DNA from: Actinidia chinensis
Taxonomy: Eukaryota > Streptophyta > Magnoliopsida > Ericales > Actinidiaceae
Length of the DNA stretch: 15,000 nt
Direction of reading: 5' to 3'
NCBI GenBank assembly: GCA_009663005.1
Contig: VIGQ01001613.1
Span: 37,501 to 52,500, forward strand
The notes under the pieces: generated by a model
Told to the model about the DNA's origin: nothing
Databases searched by the model: none
What the model saw: the letters and a program-made list of their open reading frames with translations, nothing else
Translations under genes and position numbers: made by a program
In this document: positions 1-8,949 of the stretch, piece after piece
Layout: each line of letters begins with the position of its first letter
Position numbering within the stretch: the first letter of the stretch is position 1

Positions 1-270
1 CAAAATGCAGTTTTTCTTTTTTTTGAAAACTCTCTCTGCTGACATTTTTTTGGGAGAAAATTGCTTTTTTTTTTCTTTTTGTTTTTTAAAAGTTTCTGTT
101 TACCTTTTTTCTTCTGGAGAAACTTTATTTTTGTTACTGTTTTTGTTTTATCACAAAAAATAAAAAATTATACAGTTTTTTTTCAACAAAACCAGCTTTC
201 CAACAATCCAAAAATAGTTTTTTTTTATCGAGAACAAAAACCTTAAAAAAAAAAAAAGTAATGTAAACCA
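1..270. repeat. T-rich / A-rich low-complexity tract
   Basis: The first 270 bases are dominated by T runs of 6-10 bases, with a run of 13 A near 245-258. A 61-codon open frame here is mostly Phe and comes from the homopolymers, so it is not a gene. No terminal repeat, promoter or coding signal was recognised. Confidence 0.7.
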
Positions 271-344
271 TAAGTTTCGTGAGGGTCTAAATACAATAAT
301 AATGGTTCATTGGGCAAGTTTGATTTTCAAACTTTTAATTAATG

Positions 345-454
345 ATTGAGTGGGTTGGTGCTGTAATCGTGTTTTTATTAATTGTTCATTATGATCACCG
401 ACCCATTAGTGACCCTACCCATTGATACCCGCCATTATTACCAACTCACCCAAT
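345..454. repeat. Imperfect inverted repeat, possible MITE remnant
   Basis: A 15-base arm at 345-359 (ATTGAGTGGGTTGGT) matches the reverse complement of 440-454 (ACCAACTCACCCAAT) at 13 of 15 positions, with an 80-base loop. The loop has repeated GACCC/TACCC blocks (CCCATTAGTGACCC, CCCATTGATACCC). No clear target duplication flanks the arms, so the class is unknown. It could be a small non-autonomous transposon or chance pairing in a biased stretch. Confidence 0.35.
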
Positions 455-2027
455 TTGCCACAACCTCGTCTTATCTTAGAATCCACATCAAATTTGTTGT
501 TGCTATTAATATTGGTGGAGAGCGAGTGGAAAATGATGTGTAAAACTAAGAAAGTACTACCTTTTAGGCATGGGGCTTTACTGAAATATCGAGAATAAAA
601 TTCATAGAATGGTTGACAGAGACCATTGATTCACAAATATATGTAGTTGAACAAGGAAGACACTTAACAAATTATCACTAACACCTACTTAGAACGAGAA
701 CAAAAACCACCCAGCAAGTCTATCTACCAAGAATGGAGGCATATATGAAATATTTATCAATCACAGTCTTGAAGATACCACGCTTCATTCACCAAAAAAA
801 AAAAATCATCTTGAAAGCTTCACGGCAAAATAAAGGTCAACATACCCTAACAGGTATTTTTGAACGACTATCACATATTTACATCTAGATAGTTATAATA
901 GAGATTAAACCAATTAAGGTCTTTTCTATTTTATCAGAAGCCTCTTAGAAAGATTACAACCAATCATTTGCGAAGCCAAACCTTTATGCTGTGAGAAAAT
1001 AAAAAAAAAAGAAAAAACCACGACCTGCGAACACGTGAAAAACAACACAATACTTGTGATATCCATAAATTTCGCTGTTAAAACCTTCCCACTAACCATC
1101 TGTTCACAACTATGATTTCAATGTGCAACCATTGAATAAGGATGAATTATGAAAGCAGTCAATTTAATCCTCAGAATTACCACCCAAACTATTGCACACG
1201 ATGTTTATAACTGAATACTGATTTGGAATTAAAATATTCTTGCTAAGTCAAATCTTTCCAGAAACATGAATTGAAATTAACATATCAAAGTAACTCGTTA
1301 AAAACAACACAACTAATAGTAATACTTTAGGGGTTCTAAAACACAGTGGCAAATCACTTGATCCCTGTTATGGTCCGGCTAGTGTCCAAGCTAGATCAAG
1401 TAATTCAAACACAAGCTATTTTGTGGGTGACTGCACCTTTTTTGAAATTCACTATGTGAAACTTGGGCTATTTGGTTTTCTAACTTATGATCAAAAAGTG
1501 AATCAATCACCTAACTATGACACCAAGTTAATTCAAATCCATTTTACGGTTCATTGTGAACCAAACAACACTCCTAGGATTGAATCTTTACAAATACTTT
1601 TCATACTAAAAACCTTTTCCTTCTCCAAACTTCCGAAAGAAAACTAACATGGTTAAGCGATTTCAGACATAACTTGCTTAACAAGAACAACTATATATAA
1701 TATATAATAGTTCTATTAGAGGATCAAAGTTGATGATTCATTCCAACTCATCATTATTTTTTGGAATGTGAAGCTTCTTGCTACAAAAACAAAAGACTCT
1801 TTTTTGCCAAATTTTTGGTACGAGTTTCCATCTTCATCACTTCGTACACGAGTCAACCTCATTACTATGAAACAACTAGGTTCAAGATCAAGCAGTTTAA
1901 TAATTGCTATATGTTATAATAGACAATTCTGAACTAACTTACATACCTTCCCATCCCGATAGATTTGTGCTGGAATAGTAAAACTAGTATTTTAATTGCC
2001 CTAAACGAATCCAAAATTCATCCCTTT
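455..2027. other. AT-rich non-coding stretch, nothing recognised
   Basis: I found no coding, RNA or transposon signature in this stretch. The longest open frame (74 codons at 1423-1647, plus strand) shows no known motif and has AT-driven codon use. Short AT-palindromic sequence lies around 1690-1710. The part nearest 2028 lies just past the 3' end of a minus-strand LRR remnant and could be its old 3' flank. Confidence 0.6.
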
Positions 2028-2775
2028 ATGGCCTTTTGCCATGAAGTTGGAATGCTGAGAAGAACCATCGTTCAGGACAATTGACAACTTCCACTGTTTT
2101 CAAAAATTTGGGTCCTTTCAATGTGTAAGCCTTGAGGGCAGAAATCATGAGTTTTGGCAATCCTCCTTGAGTTTGACTTGCAATAGCCGATGAAATATAT
2201 TGTATTTCTCATTCCTTTCATATCTACTTCTAAGTTCCCAGCAATGACGGCTTTCATCACATCACAATACCCTATCTCCTATTTGTTCCAGTTTTCACAA
2301 GAAGTGTTGGCTAAATGGTGGAATAGATTCTCAAACGGTGACAACGATTAAGCCACCTCTCCAAGGATCTTAGGTTCCTGAAAATCCTTGATTCCTGGTG
2401 AATAGTTTGCAAACATGCATCAAGTTTGGTAGCCCAAAAAGCCGCAATTGTCTAAGGAAGGTAGTGCCTTGCAGCGCCATGGTCCTTCAAAGTCAGCATT
2501 TAGTGCACCAAAGTCAAATGCTACTTTCACTGATTCACATTCTTCTAACGATAAGGTGTTTCTTCTAAAAATTTTGCATGCATTCATCAATTGGATGGGA
2601 AAGATACGTGATGACAAACTTGGACATTTTTAACCGTCATTGCTCTTAGTTTTTGCTTTGAGATCCCGAGGCCATATTTCTATCATGTTTGTCCATTTCA
2701 GAGACTTCCATTACCCTCAATACTAGTGCAATGTATCCTGCAGTTGCCATCAAGATAGGTTTCCAAACATAATTG
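2028..2775 (-). pseudogene. CC-NBS-LRR resistance gene, LRR remnant (copy A)
   Basis: Read on the minus strand with several frame changes, this encodes C-terminal LRR sequence of the At4g27190/RPS2-like CNL family. These intracellular receptors sense pathogen effectors, and the LRR sets recognition. In gene order I see EVSEMDKHDRN (about 2680-2715), then LEECESVKVAFDFGALNADF (about 2480-2550). Next come a GLPNLMHVCK-like strand (about 2405-2440), MKAVIAGNLEVDMKGMRNTI (about 2200-2260) and FLKTVEVVNCPER (about 2060-2105). The SLxxCxSVKVxF and LKxVEVxNCP patterns are typical of this family. No NB-ARC motif (P-loop GxGKT, GLPL, MHD) follows upstream, so only an LRR fragment remains. The longest open pieces are 62 and 65 codons. 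Family assignment is by recognition, not by search. The 2190-2775 part is repeated at about 10765-11340. Confidence 0.75.
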
Positions 2776-2814
2776 AACATAACAACTTATTTTTCAATAA
2801 CTTAGGCATCTAGC

Positions 2815-2825
2815 GGGGGGGGGGG
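2815..2825 (+). repeat. Run of 11 G, private to copy A
   Basis: Eleven consecutive G follow TAGC. The matching place in copy B (about 11366-11376) reads CATCTAGTGTTTG with no G run. It is either a real homopolymer gain or a sequencing artefact. Confidence 0.8.
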
Positions 2826-4090
2826 TGTTTGAATTATATCTTTCAAAATTAAAATAGTAACCTTAACAAATTTTTATATATTCAAATTAAAACCATATAC
2901 ATCCTCAAAATTTATCATCATATCCTAAGAAAAAAAGAGTACTAGAAAATTAAAGATCATTATATAGAACTAAGAACTCGGAATAGATAAATATGTTGAC
3001 ACACTTCGCATTGGGATTTGGTTGAGATGGATACTTTGCATCACATATATGTTCTTTTCATTCTTTTTTTTGTTTTTTAGAGCAACAAACTTAATTTAAT
3101 CAAAGATGATAAAAATAGAACTAAAAAAAATATAAAAAAAATGTTTTAAATTATCATCCTAACTTATTAATTTGGTGCAGGGGTAACTCATCAATAATTG
3201 TCTCAAATTGTAAACTTTTAGGAGAGATGTAGGGTCAACTTTTATTTCGGTGACCCCACTCATTTTATTTATGCTAACCTTCAATTTAAAGAAGGGAGAC
3301 AGTTTTTTCGAGGGCTTTCGTACAAGGGATTGAGGCTAAATTTTGGTGGCTGGATTGGATCTGTTTCATTGGTTAAGTAAGAACTCTATGGTTTTTCTAA
3401 TAAGTTCTTAATTTGGAGATCGTTTCTTCTTAATCAGTTTTCATTTATAGTCTACTATCTCAGTTAAATTCCGGCTATCGGAGAACCAGTTTGTATTGTC
3501 ATGACTATGGGATTTTTTTGTTATATAATATCTTTGTATCTATTAGAAATCAATAAAAGGGTTGATGGGTATTTTAGTAGACTGCAACCAACATTTATAG
3601 ATAGAATTTGGTTAGAAACTTATGTTGGCAATAGCAACCACCAATCCATCTGCAGGTCTTTGTGAGGTGAGAAGTGCATTGCCACTTGGGAGTGCATAGG
3701 TTCCACCACTTTGAGTTTGAGGCATTTAAAAAACAAAGGAAATAATTAAAAATAGTTTGTAATTCTGATTTTAGGTTCTCATTGTCCCCACATATATCAA
3801 ACATGATAATTTTGTTGTGTAACTTGTTAGTGTCTAATGAGGAGCGTTAAAACTGGTTTTAAGATGGGGTCAAGTGGTTGAAAGATATCCTGAGCATTTG
3901 GTTGCTAAGAGGTAATGATCCTCTACCACTGTTAGGTATTTTTTGTATCGTACCTATCATTGGAAAAAAACTATTATTTCGTTATTAAAAAATGTGATTT
4001 CATTATGGTTATAATAATTCCGTATAAAAGAAAAAAATGAATTCAAGTATGAATGATTTTGGAAATTTTATTGGCCAAAACTACTGTGAT

Positions 4091-4530
4091 TCTTGTAATC
4101 AAAATTCTCCAGTCCTCTTATGTCTAACTCTGAAATAACTCAGTGTGACAATGATTTAGTGGACTATGATCTGGACTTTGATAATGGGGGTTAAACATGG
4201 CATAGACCTTGTTTCTTTTAGAGTTTCCCATGGTCTATATGGGGGAATGGCCTTGTCACGGGCTAATTGGTTGTAGTGAGAAGGGCTTGAGACTCTGAGT
4301 TGTTAAAAAAATGAAAACCATCGCAATAGGCATTAAGATTTTGGTATTATAAGAATGAGTTGGCGACCCTATAATCGAATTACTTACTCGTTAGAAATCG
4401 GCGTTGATACTATACCTTTAATCAAACAAAGGGTTTATCTCTAAAAAATTATTAATCTTGTCATTGGAATATTAGAAAAGTTTCATTCCTCATTTATCGG
4501 TTTATATTTTGTACTACTTAATCCAACTGA
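4091..4530. other. ~440 bp segment present only in copy A
   Basis: Copy A and copy B align up to ACTACTGTGA (ending about 4090; about 13016 in B). They resume at GGTTGT-ATTC...GGCTATAGCTTCTG-like sequence (about 4535; about 13023 in B). Copy A has about 440 bases between, B almost none. I see no terminal inverted repeat, poly-A tail or tRNA-like box in it. It may be an insertion of an unrecognised element in A or a deletion in B. Confidence 0.55.
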
Positions 4531-4899
4531 CGTGATGGGTTGTGATCATTCACTTGGCTATAAGCTCTATGCTCAGTTTTTTTTTAAGATCAGATGAGTA
4601 GTTCGCGAAGATCTTGACGTGGAGTGTCAGAGGGATATATAAATTTTAGAAGATTAATTGATGCGTTAGTTTTTGGTCATTGGATTTGAATATTAATTGT
4701 TTGGGGGTAGGGGGTGGAGTGGGTATTGTAAGTTTGAAAATTTAGCATGATGAATTTGGATACTTCGATTGGAGATATTTTATTCTCATCTTTTTTCTGG
4801 TCTTTATGAATGAGACTTTTGGTAGCCTTGTATGCTCACACGCTGTGAGCACGGAGTGGTAACATGAGTTGGGGGTAAAAACCCAATGGACCGCATGAA

Positions 4900-4972
4900 A
4901 AGAATTGTGGAAGGAGTCATCAAAGATTGGATATCCAAAGTGTTGGCAATTTTGGAGTGGAGTAAGAAGATG
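4900..4972 (+). pseudogene. LINE ORF2 remnant, left piece (copy A)
   Basis: This is the left part of a LINE endonuclease-RT linker, cut off by the LTR retrotransposon starting at 4974. It reads VIKDWISKVLAILE, the counterpart of IKDWNIKLFGKF in copy B. That is the KEWNxxVFGN-type motif seen in plant L1-like ORF2 proteins. About 107 bp present in copy B (13441-13547), including a VENFWQSF motif, are missing here. The reading resumes at 8945 after the retrotransposon. Confidence 0.6.
4968..4972 (+). repeat. Target site duplication AGATG (left)
   Basis: AGATG precedes the left LTR, with one extra T before the TGTTGTG terminus, and recurs directly after the right LTR. The empty site in copy B has AGATG once (13603-13607). 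Confidence 0.75.
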
Positions 4973-4973
4973 T

Positions 4974-5663
4974 TGTTGTGCCCAAAACGAGTTGCCCAGT
5001 CACTCCAACAAACATCAACCCACACCAATAGGACAAAGATTTACTTGGTCGGCCAAACAATGGCCTACATCCGACGGAGAGGAACCACGCAATTCCCCCC
5101 CAACCCCCACTATAACAGAAAGAATTACAAGAGTACAATAGGTGGAGGAGCTTCATCACCCATCCCTTTCCGCACTCTCTCATATCTACCATCTCATGTG
5201 TATCTCGCAGATCTCACAGTACAATTCTAGACACTCTCTGCAAGATCTCTCTTGCTTCGGGCTCTCACTAGCAAACTAGCACTTACCCCCAAACCAAACT
5301 CTCTATCAGGACCCTCTCTGCACACAGCAAACAAGCTGTGTGCTTCGGTAATCCTCCAAGGATTACATCTTGCCGCATTCACTTCCCTTCTCTGACAATC
5401 CTTCTGAATTTTATAGGCCATGGAGAAGGATTATATATAAGCTCATGGCCTGGAGGAGATCATACTGCCATCCATTTGAGACTTCGGGGTGCAGCATTCT
5501 TGACCGGAGATTGTCAAAGCTTCTCTCTCTTCCTTCTTCAAACTTGCTCCAGCCGCAAATGAAGACCTTAATTCGCAGACAAGAAGGAATCATCAAACAA
5601 GCATTGAGTTTGGGCTTGGGCTTGGGCCAATAGTGTGGGGCTCAAATTGGGCTGGACTCAACA
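4974..5663 (-). repeat. 3' LTR (left)
   Basis: 690 bp beginning TGTTGTGCCCAAAACG and ending GGACTCAACA on the plus strand. It aligns end to end with 8277-8944 through many small indels. Shared blocks include CTCTCTGCACACAGCAA, ACTTCCCTTCTCTGACAA and TATAGGCCATGGAGAAG. The short open frames on both strands here are not conserved between the two LTRs. Confidence 0.9.
5431..5440 (-). promoter_or_regulatory. Possible TATA box in the 3' LTR
   Basis: TTATATATAA lies about 223 bp inside the LTR start in element orientation, a plausible U3 promoter position. The other LTR has only GAGAAATAAG at the matching place (about 8711-8720), so it is not conserved and could be a chance AT palindrome. Confidence 0.3.
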
Positions 5664-5677
5664 ATCTCCCCCTTCCA
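5664..5677 (-). other. Polypurine tract
   Basis: On the minus strand this reads TGGAAGGGGGAGAT, directly before the TGTTGAGTCC start of the 3' LTR. A purine-rich stretch at this spot primes plus-strand DNA synthesis in LTR retrotransposons. It independently supports minus orientation. Confidence 0.88.
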
Positions 5678-6493
5678 GCCATTGGAGGGTACTCTGCATT
5701 TCGGTCAAGTATCCCATCCCTGACAAATTCTTAGTCCAGCTCCCCCGTAAGCATATACAAGACGTATCCGAGATACGTTACCCTCATCCGGGGCAACTCC
5801 ACTTCCACTGAGTGATGCACTTCCAAAACTGAAGAGTGCCTGCAACTTTCACCTAGGTGCTCTGCTCTCCCCCACCGGGACGGGCGCATGCAAGTACGGC
5901 GCTCTTTGTCAAGCTCGTCGTGATTCATCTCTCCTCCCTTGTGTGCACAACTGGAGAGATCACCATCACTTATCTTGAGCGAAAGAGATTCGTTCGGCGA
6001 CGTCTCAAGCCTGTCGCTTTTGTAACTCTACTTGTCTCTCTCCTCTGAGCGTCTTCATGGACATCCTGCAATGTTGCACCTCTCGTGGTCTGGCCAGCCG
6101 CTACGCACGTATCCCAAAGCATCATCCTTGCGATCCTGTTCACACGGGATCCTTCAAGTAATCCCCATCAGGTACTCTTTGCGCTTGCTTTGCGTGCCTC
6201 TGTGCAAGGTTGCTTCTTTCGTCCATCCATCTTGCCTAATACCACTGGGGACCTATGTCGGACAGCAGCTCTCCTGTCTGGAATTCTCCACAGTCGGGTA
6301 TTAAGCCTTCCAGTCTTCCTTTCTCTTGTAGCTTCTCCCGTTTCCCTTGGAAACTTGAGTGTTCCTCACTAGCTTCAAGCTTCATCGCTTCGACTCCTGC
6401 ACTCAATGAATCATTTGCCTACCACCCGGTCACCTTCATGGAATCTCCCGTCTGCGGAAAATCGGACTGTCTTGCCAACCAATCGCATCGTCT

Positions 6494-6533
<40 letters not shown>

Positions 6534-6577
6534 ACACCTTATCTATGCACAAGTGGTAAGCAATTCCTGAATAGAAT

Positions 6578-6612
<35 letters not shown>

Positions 6613-6639
6613 TCACTCCCTCAACAGCCATCATTGAAC
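5678..6639 (-). other. Retrotransposon interior between gag remnant and PPT, no domain recognised
   Basis: This is where pol would be expected to end. I translated parts of the minus strand and found no RT (YxDD), RNase H, integrase (HHCC, DDE) or protease (DTGA) motif. Plus-strand frames of 63-110 codons overlap here but look like composition effects on the antisense strand. Base composition is more balanced than in the flanks. It may be a non-coding filler typical of LARD elements or too decayed to read. Confidence 0.6.
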
Positions 6640-6920
6640 TGTTGTTGCTGCCTCTGAAGATGATCTGGTGCTTTGCATTCCTTGGACAATTTTCTTGTCC
6701 TATGGCGCATAAAAAGCACTTAAAGTGGACCTCTGGATTTTGCCTCTGTCGTCTTCATATGCCGATATCTCTTCATTGACCTTTCTCTAGCTGCCTCTTC
6801 TCTTGACTCTGGACTCTCTGAAACTCTTCTCTGGCCCTTTTTTGACCTCTTCATGTGGCCTCTTCTCTGGAAACTCGCTGTTTGTTCCGCACCATTTATC
6901 CCTCTGAAGATTCTCACAGC
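6640..6920 (-). pseudogene. Gag nucleocapsid remnant with degraded zinc knuckle
   Basis: A 65-codon minus-strand frame (6720-6917) is rich in Arg, Lys, Glu and Ser and ends TTEAKSRGPL. With a one-base shift the reading continues KCFLCAIGQENCPRNAKHQ (about 6665-6722). This resembles a retroviral-type CCHC knuckle (Cx2Cx4Hx4C) with its basic flank. The first two Cys and a CPRNAK-like third Cys remain, but only six residues lie between the second and third Cys and the His is missing. In the family this domain binds genomic RNA for packaging. The copy cannot work as it stands. The N-terminal gag core was not recognised upstream. Confidence 0.5.
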
Positions 6921-6993
6921 TTCTCAATTAAGACTTGTTCTGAGATGTCTTCTTCGGTACATGTCCTCCAAGTTGGTCCACAACCCATGAAGC

Positions 6994-7104
6994 ACTCGTC
7001 TCATCGTGCACATGTGGAACACTCTGTGTTCAATGCATTGTCAAGATCTGCAAACTCGTCTCATCGTGTACATGATGGAATCACCTCGTGTCCAATGCAT
7101 TGTC
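6994..7104. repeat. Two-unit direct repeat, ~60 bp spacing
   Basis: 6994-7042 and 7054-7104 are imperfect copies. Both start ACTCGTCTCATCGTG(C/T)ACATG and end CAATGCATTGTC, differing inside by small indels. The repeat is confined to the retrotransposon interior. Confidence 0.7.
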
Positions 7105-7310
7105 TGATTGCCCATATTTCCTTGTTCATCTCCTTCCTCATCCTTGGTTTTCCTAGGGAGTAATCAGCATCTGAAAGCTTGATCAGGCTCTCAAAATTTA
7201 CTCCGCCTTCTTACGCTCCAAAATGGAAAGCAACATCTTCCGACAACCGGACCCGCGGATGAATCCGGAATGCCGAGAAAAAACTCAGACAGGGCTTTTC
7301 TGGCAAAAAT

Positions 7311-7492
7311 CAGAAACTTCTGCGGAACCCCAAATGATTAAATCCGACAACTTCAGGGACTAAATGAAATTTCAATTTTTCCAGGGAACCTTAATTGCAA
7401 TGTTCCAAACTCCAGGCGACTAAACTGCTATTTCCGAAACTTCAGGGACCATGAAAATATCAGAAAGTTCAGGGACCAAAGTGTAATTTTTC
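7311..7492. repeat. Degenerate tandem repeat, ~30 bp unit
   Basis: About six diverged units of roughly 26-38 bp follow one another, each built on AAACTTCAGGGACTAAA then a T-rich GAAATTT/TATTTCC part. Clear unit starts are near 7312, 7349, 7406, 7437 and 7463. Similar CAGGGACTAAA-type arrays are known from untranslated parts of plant LTR retrotransposons; that parallel is from memory. Confidence 0.6.
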
Positions 7493-7500
7493 CATTTTCA

Positions 7501-7705
7501 GTCAACGGCTGGTCAACGGTCAACGTTGCACCAGTCAAACGGTTCAACGGCTTGTTTCGGTCAACTGCTGGCCTGGTCAACGCGGCTCGCGGGATGGTCA
7601 GGACGCTTCGGTCAAACGGGTCTCCGTGTCAACGGGCAAAAGTCAACGGTGGCTTCAGGTTGACTGGTCAGCGGCTCGGTCAACGGTCAAAGGCTCCTGT
7701 TTGAC
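7501..7705 (-). promoter_or_regulatory. Cluster of 13 W-box-type cores
   Basis: Eleven GTCAA cores on the plus strand start at 7501, 7512, 7519, 7534, 7560, 7576, 7611, 7628, 7642, 7679 and 7686. Two TTGAC cores start at 7660 and 7701. Most GTCAA are preceded by G or A, so on the element's sense strand they read TTGACC or TTGACT. TTGAC(C/T) is the W-box bound by WRKY defence regulators. They lie in the leader between PBS and gag remnant, downstream of the expected transcription start. Binding is an inference; the array may simply be a decayed tandem repeat of GGTCAACGG-like units. Confidence 0.5.
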
Positions 7706-8090
7706 CGGACGGCGCGGTCATCGCGGCCGGGCTCAGTCGGGCGCGGGGTGGGCGCGGCGGCTCGGCGCGGGTGGAGGGCGTGACACGGATCGGCTGGGGA
7801 GTGGCGCGCTTGGACTGCGAGTTGCCGCCACTCGCCCAGCTGGTGAGGGGCGCGTGCGGGCGAGTGGGTTGGATGATGCGAGTTGCCGACATAGGACTGG
7901 CGCGTGGCGGCGCGTGAGGGAGATCTGGAGCGCGTGCGGCGGGTGCGCGGGACCCTTTCAGCGCGCGTGGGCGGGGGGCGCGTCTGGCGCAATTCCGGGC
8001 GCGTGGAGGGCGCGTTGGTGCGCGTCGATTCCACTCGTCATTCTACTCTGGGCGTGGGGGCGTGGATCTGACTCTCGACCTTTCAAACGG
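7690..8090 (-). other. GC-rich retrotransposon leader with GCGCGTG repeats
   Basis: This stretch is very GC- and CpG-rich compared with the AT-rich window. GCGCGTG occurs exactly at 7850, 7900, 7910, 7930, 7963 and 7999. TGCGAGTTGCCG occurs at 7816-7827 and 7877-7888, 61 bp apart. Overlapping open frames on both strands (up to 186 codons, rich in Arg, Gly, Ala and Pro) follow from the lack of stop codons in GC-rich DNA and show no gag motif. It begins about 170 bp from the PBS, where a leader or packaging region is expected. Confidence 0.6.
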
Positions 8091-8258
8091 CGCCGAGAGG
8101 CTCGTTGGAGTCCGATTTTGACTCGTTTGGTCCTGGAGCTTCGTATCGAAGAGACGAAGGGATGGATGCTCAAATCTCAGTTTTGAGCAATTCGAATTGG
8201 TCAGAATGCGAAGATGTACTTCGGGGGCCACTCCGGGACTCTCCGGGTTGACTCGAAC

Positions 8259-8261
<3 letters not shown>

Positions 8262-8274
<13 letters not shown>
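8262..8274 (-). other. Primer-binding site, initiator tRNA-Met
   Basis: The minus strand reads TGGTATCAGAGCC, complementary to the 3' end of plant initiator tRNA-Met. Similarity continues for several bases beyond (AAGGTTCGAG against the T-arm side). It begins two bases inside the CA end of the 5' LTR. Confidence 0.93.
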
Positions 8275-8276
<2 letters not shown>

Positions 8277-8293
<17 letters not shown>

Positions 8294-8719
8294 CGGTTCC
8301 AGTAATCCACCAACATCAACCACACACACTAGACAAAGAATTTACGTGGTTCGGCCAACAACGCCTACATCCACGGAGAGGGGAACCAGCAATTCACTAT
8401 AACAGAAATGAATTACAATGAGAAATAGGGAGAGAGCTCATCTTCACTCACCTCTCGGCACTCTCTCATCTCTCCAATCTCACTGTCTATCTCTCAGATC
8501 TCACAGCTACCAATTCTAGCCACTCTGCCAGATCTCTCTGTGCCTCTCGGGCTCTCACTAGCACACTTAGCACTCCCCCCAAAAACCCACTTCTCTCAGA
8601 CACCCTCTCTGCACACAGCAACAACGCTGTGTGCTCCGGTAAATCCTCCAGGATTACCTCTTCCTCTCACTTCCCTTCTCTGACAACCTTCGAATTATAG
8701 GCCATGGAGAAGAGAAATA

Positions 8720-8755
<36 letters not shown>

Positions 8756-8944
8756 TTCGGGGTTTGCAGCATTCTTTGACAAGGAGCTGTAAAACCGCTT
8801 CTCTTTTCCTTATTCAAAATTGGCTGCAGCAGCAATGAAGACCTTCATTCGCAGAACAAGAAGGAATCATCAAACATAGCCATTGGTTGGGCTTGGGCTG
8901 GGCCCAATAGTGTTGGGCCCTCCAATTTGGGCTGGACTCCAACA
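8277..8944 (-). repeat. 5' LTR (right)
   Basis: 668 bp, TGTTGTGCCCAAAACG...GGACTCCAACA on the plus strand, adjoining the PBS. It includes TTTACGTGGTTCGGCC, a stretch I recall as common in plant LTR-element ends. It differs from the 3' LTR by many substitutions and 1-3 base indels. Confidence 0.9.
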
Positions 8945-8949
8945 AGATG
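8945..8949 (+). repeat. Target site duplication AGATG (right)
   Basis: AGATG directly follows the LTR terminus CAACA and matches 4968-4972. After it the host LINE sequence resumes (AAGAACCAATTGTTCCAACT, matching 13608 onward). Confidence 0.8.

Larger units (their letters stand above)
2776..4880. other. Non-coding part of duplicated block (copy A)
   Basis: AT-rich DNA shared with about 11341-13430. No open frame over about 70 codons and no protein motif was found on either strand. It contains an 11-base G run at 2815-2825 that copy B lacks. It also contains an extra segment at about 4091-4530 that copy B lacks. A GGTTAAGTAAGAACTCTATGG stretch near 3370 (GTTTAAGGTAAGAACTCTATGG in copy B) resembles a plant 5' splice site, but no exon could be supported. 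Confidence 0.6.
4974..8944 (-). mobile_element. Non-autonomous LTR retrotransposon (LARD-like), minus orientation
   Basis: Two long direct repeats (690 and 668 bp), both TGTTGTGCCC...CAACA, flank an interior of 2613 bp. Orientation is fixed by the primer-binding site at 8262-8274, complementary to initiator tRNA-Met and next to the right LTR, and by the polypurine tract beside the left LTR. The right LTR is therefore the 5' LTR. A 5-bp duplication AGATG flanks the element. No integrase, RT, RNase H or complete protease was found on the minus strand. Only a gag zinc-knuckle remnant near 6640-6920 suggests former coding capacity. Distance from PBS to knuckle (about 1.5 kb) suits a gag, but only about 1 kb separates the knuckle from the polypurine tract, too little for pol. 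Superfamily (Copia or Gypsy) is undecided. It sits inside the LINE remnant of copy A. Confidence 0.9.

Noticed and set aside
61..246. 61-codon Phe-rich plus-strand frame
   Set aside because: Produced by T homopolymers; no motif and no start context.
4886..5230. 114-codon plus-strand frame crossing the left LTR boundary
   Set aside because: It joins LINE remnant and LTR sequence and is not preserved in the other LTR, so it arose by chance at the insertion junction.
6032..6587. Overlapping 90-110 codon plus-strand frames in the retrotransposon interior
   Set aside because: They are antisense to the element, rich in Ser, Leu and Pro from pyrimidine-rich DNA, and carry no domain.
7626..8186. 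186-codon open frame on the plus strand, longest in the window
   Set aside because: It lies antisense to the retrotransposon in a GC-rich leader where stop codons are rare, and other frames are also open there. It is low-complexity (Arg, Gly, Ala) and has no recognisable domain.
8262..8285. tRNA-like 3' end (GGCTCTGATACCA)
   Set aside because: It is the primer-binding site of the LTR element. No acceptor, D or anticodon arm precedes it, so it is not a tRNA gene.
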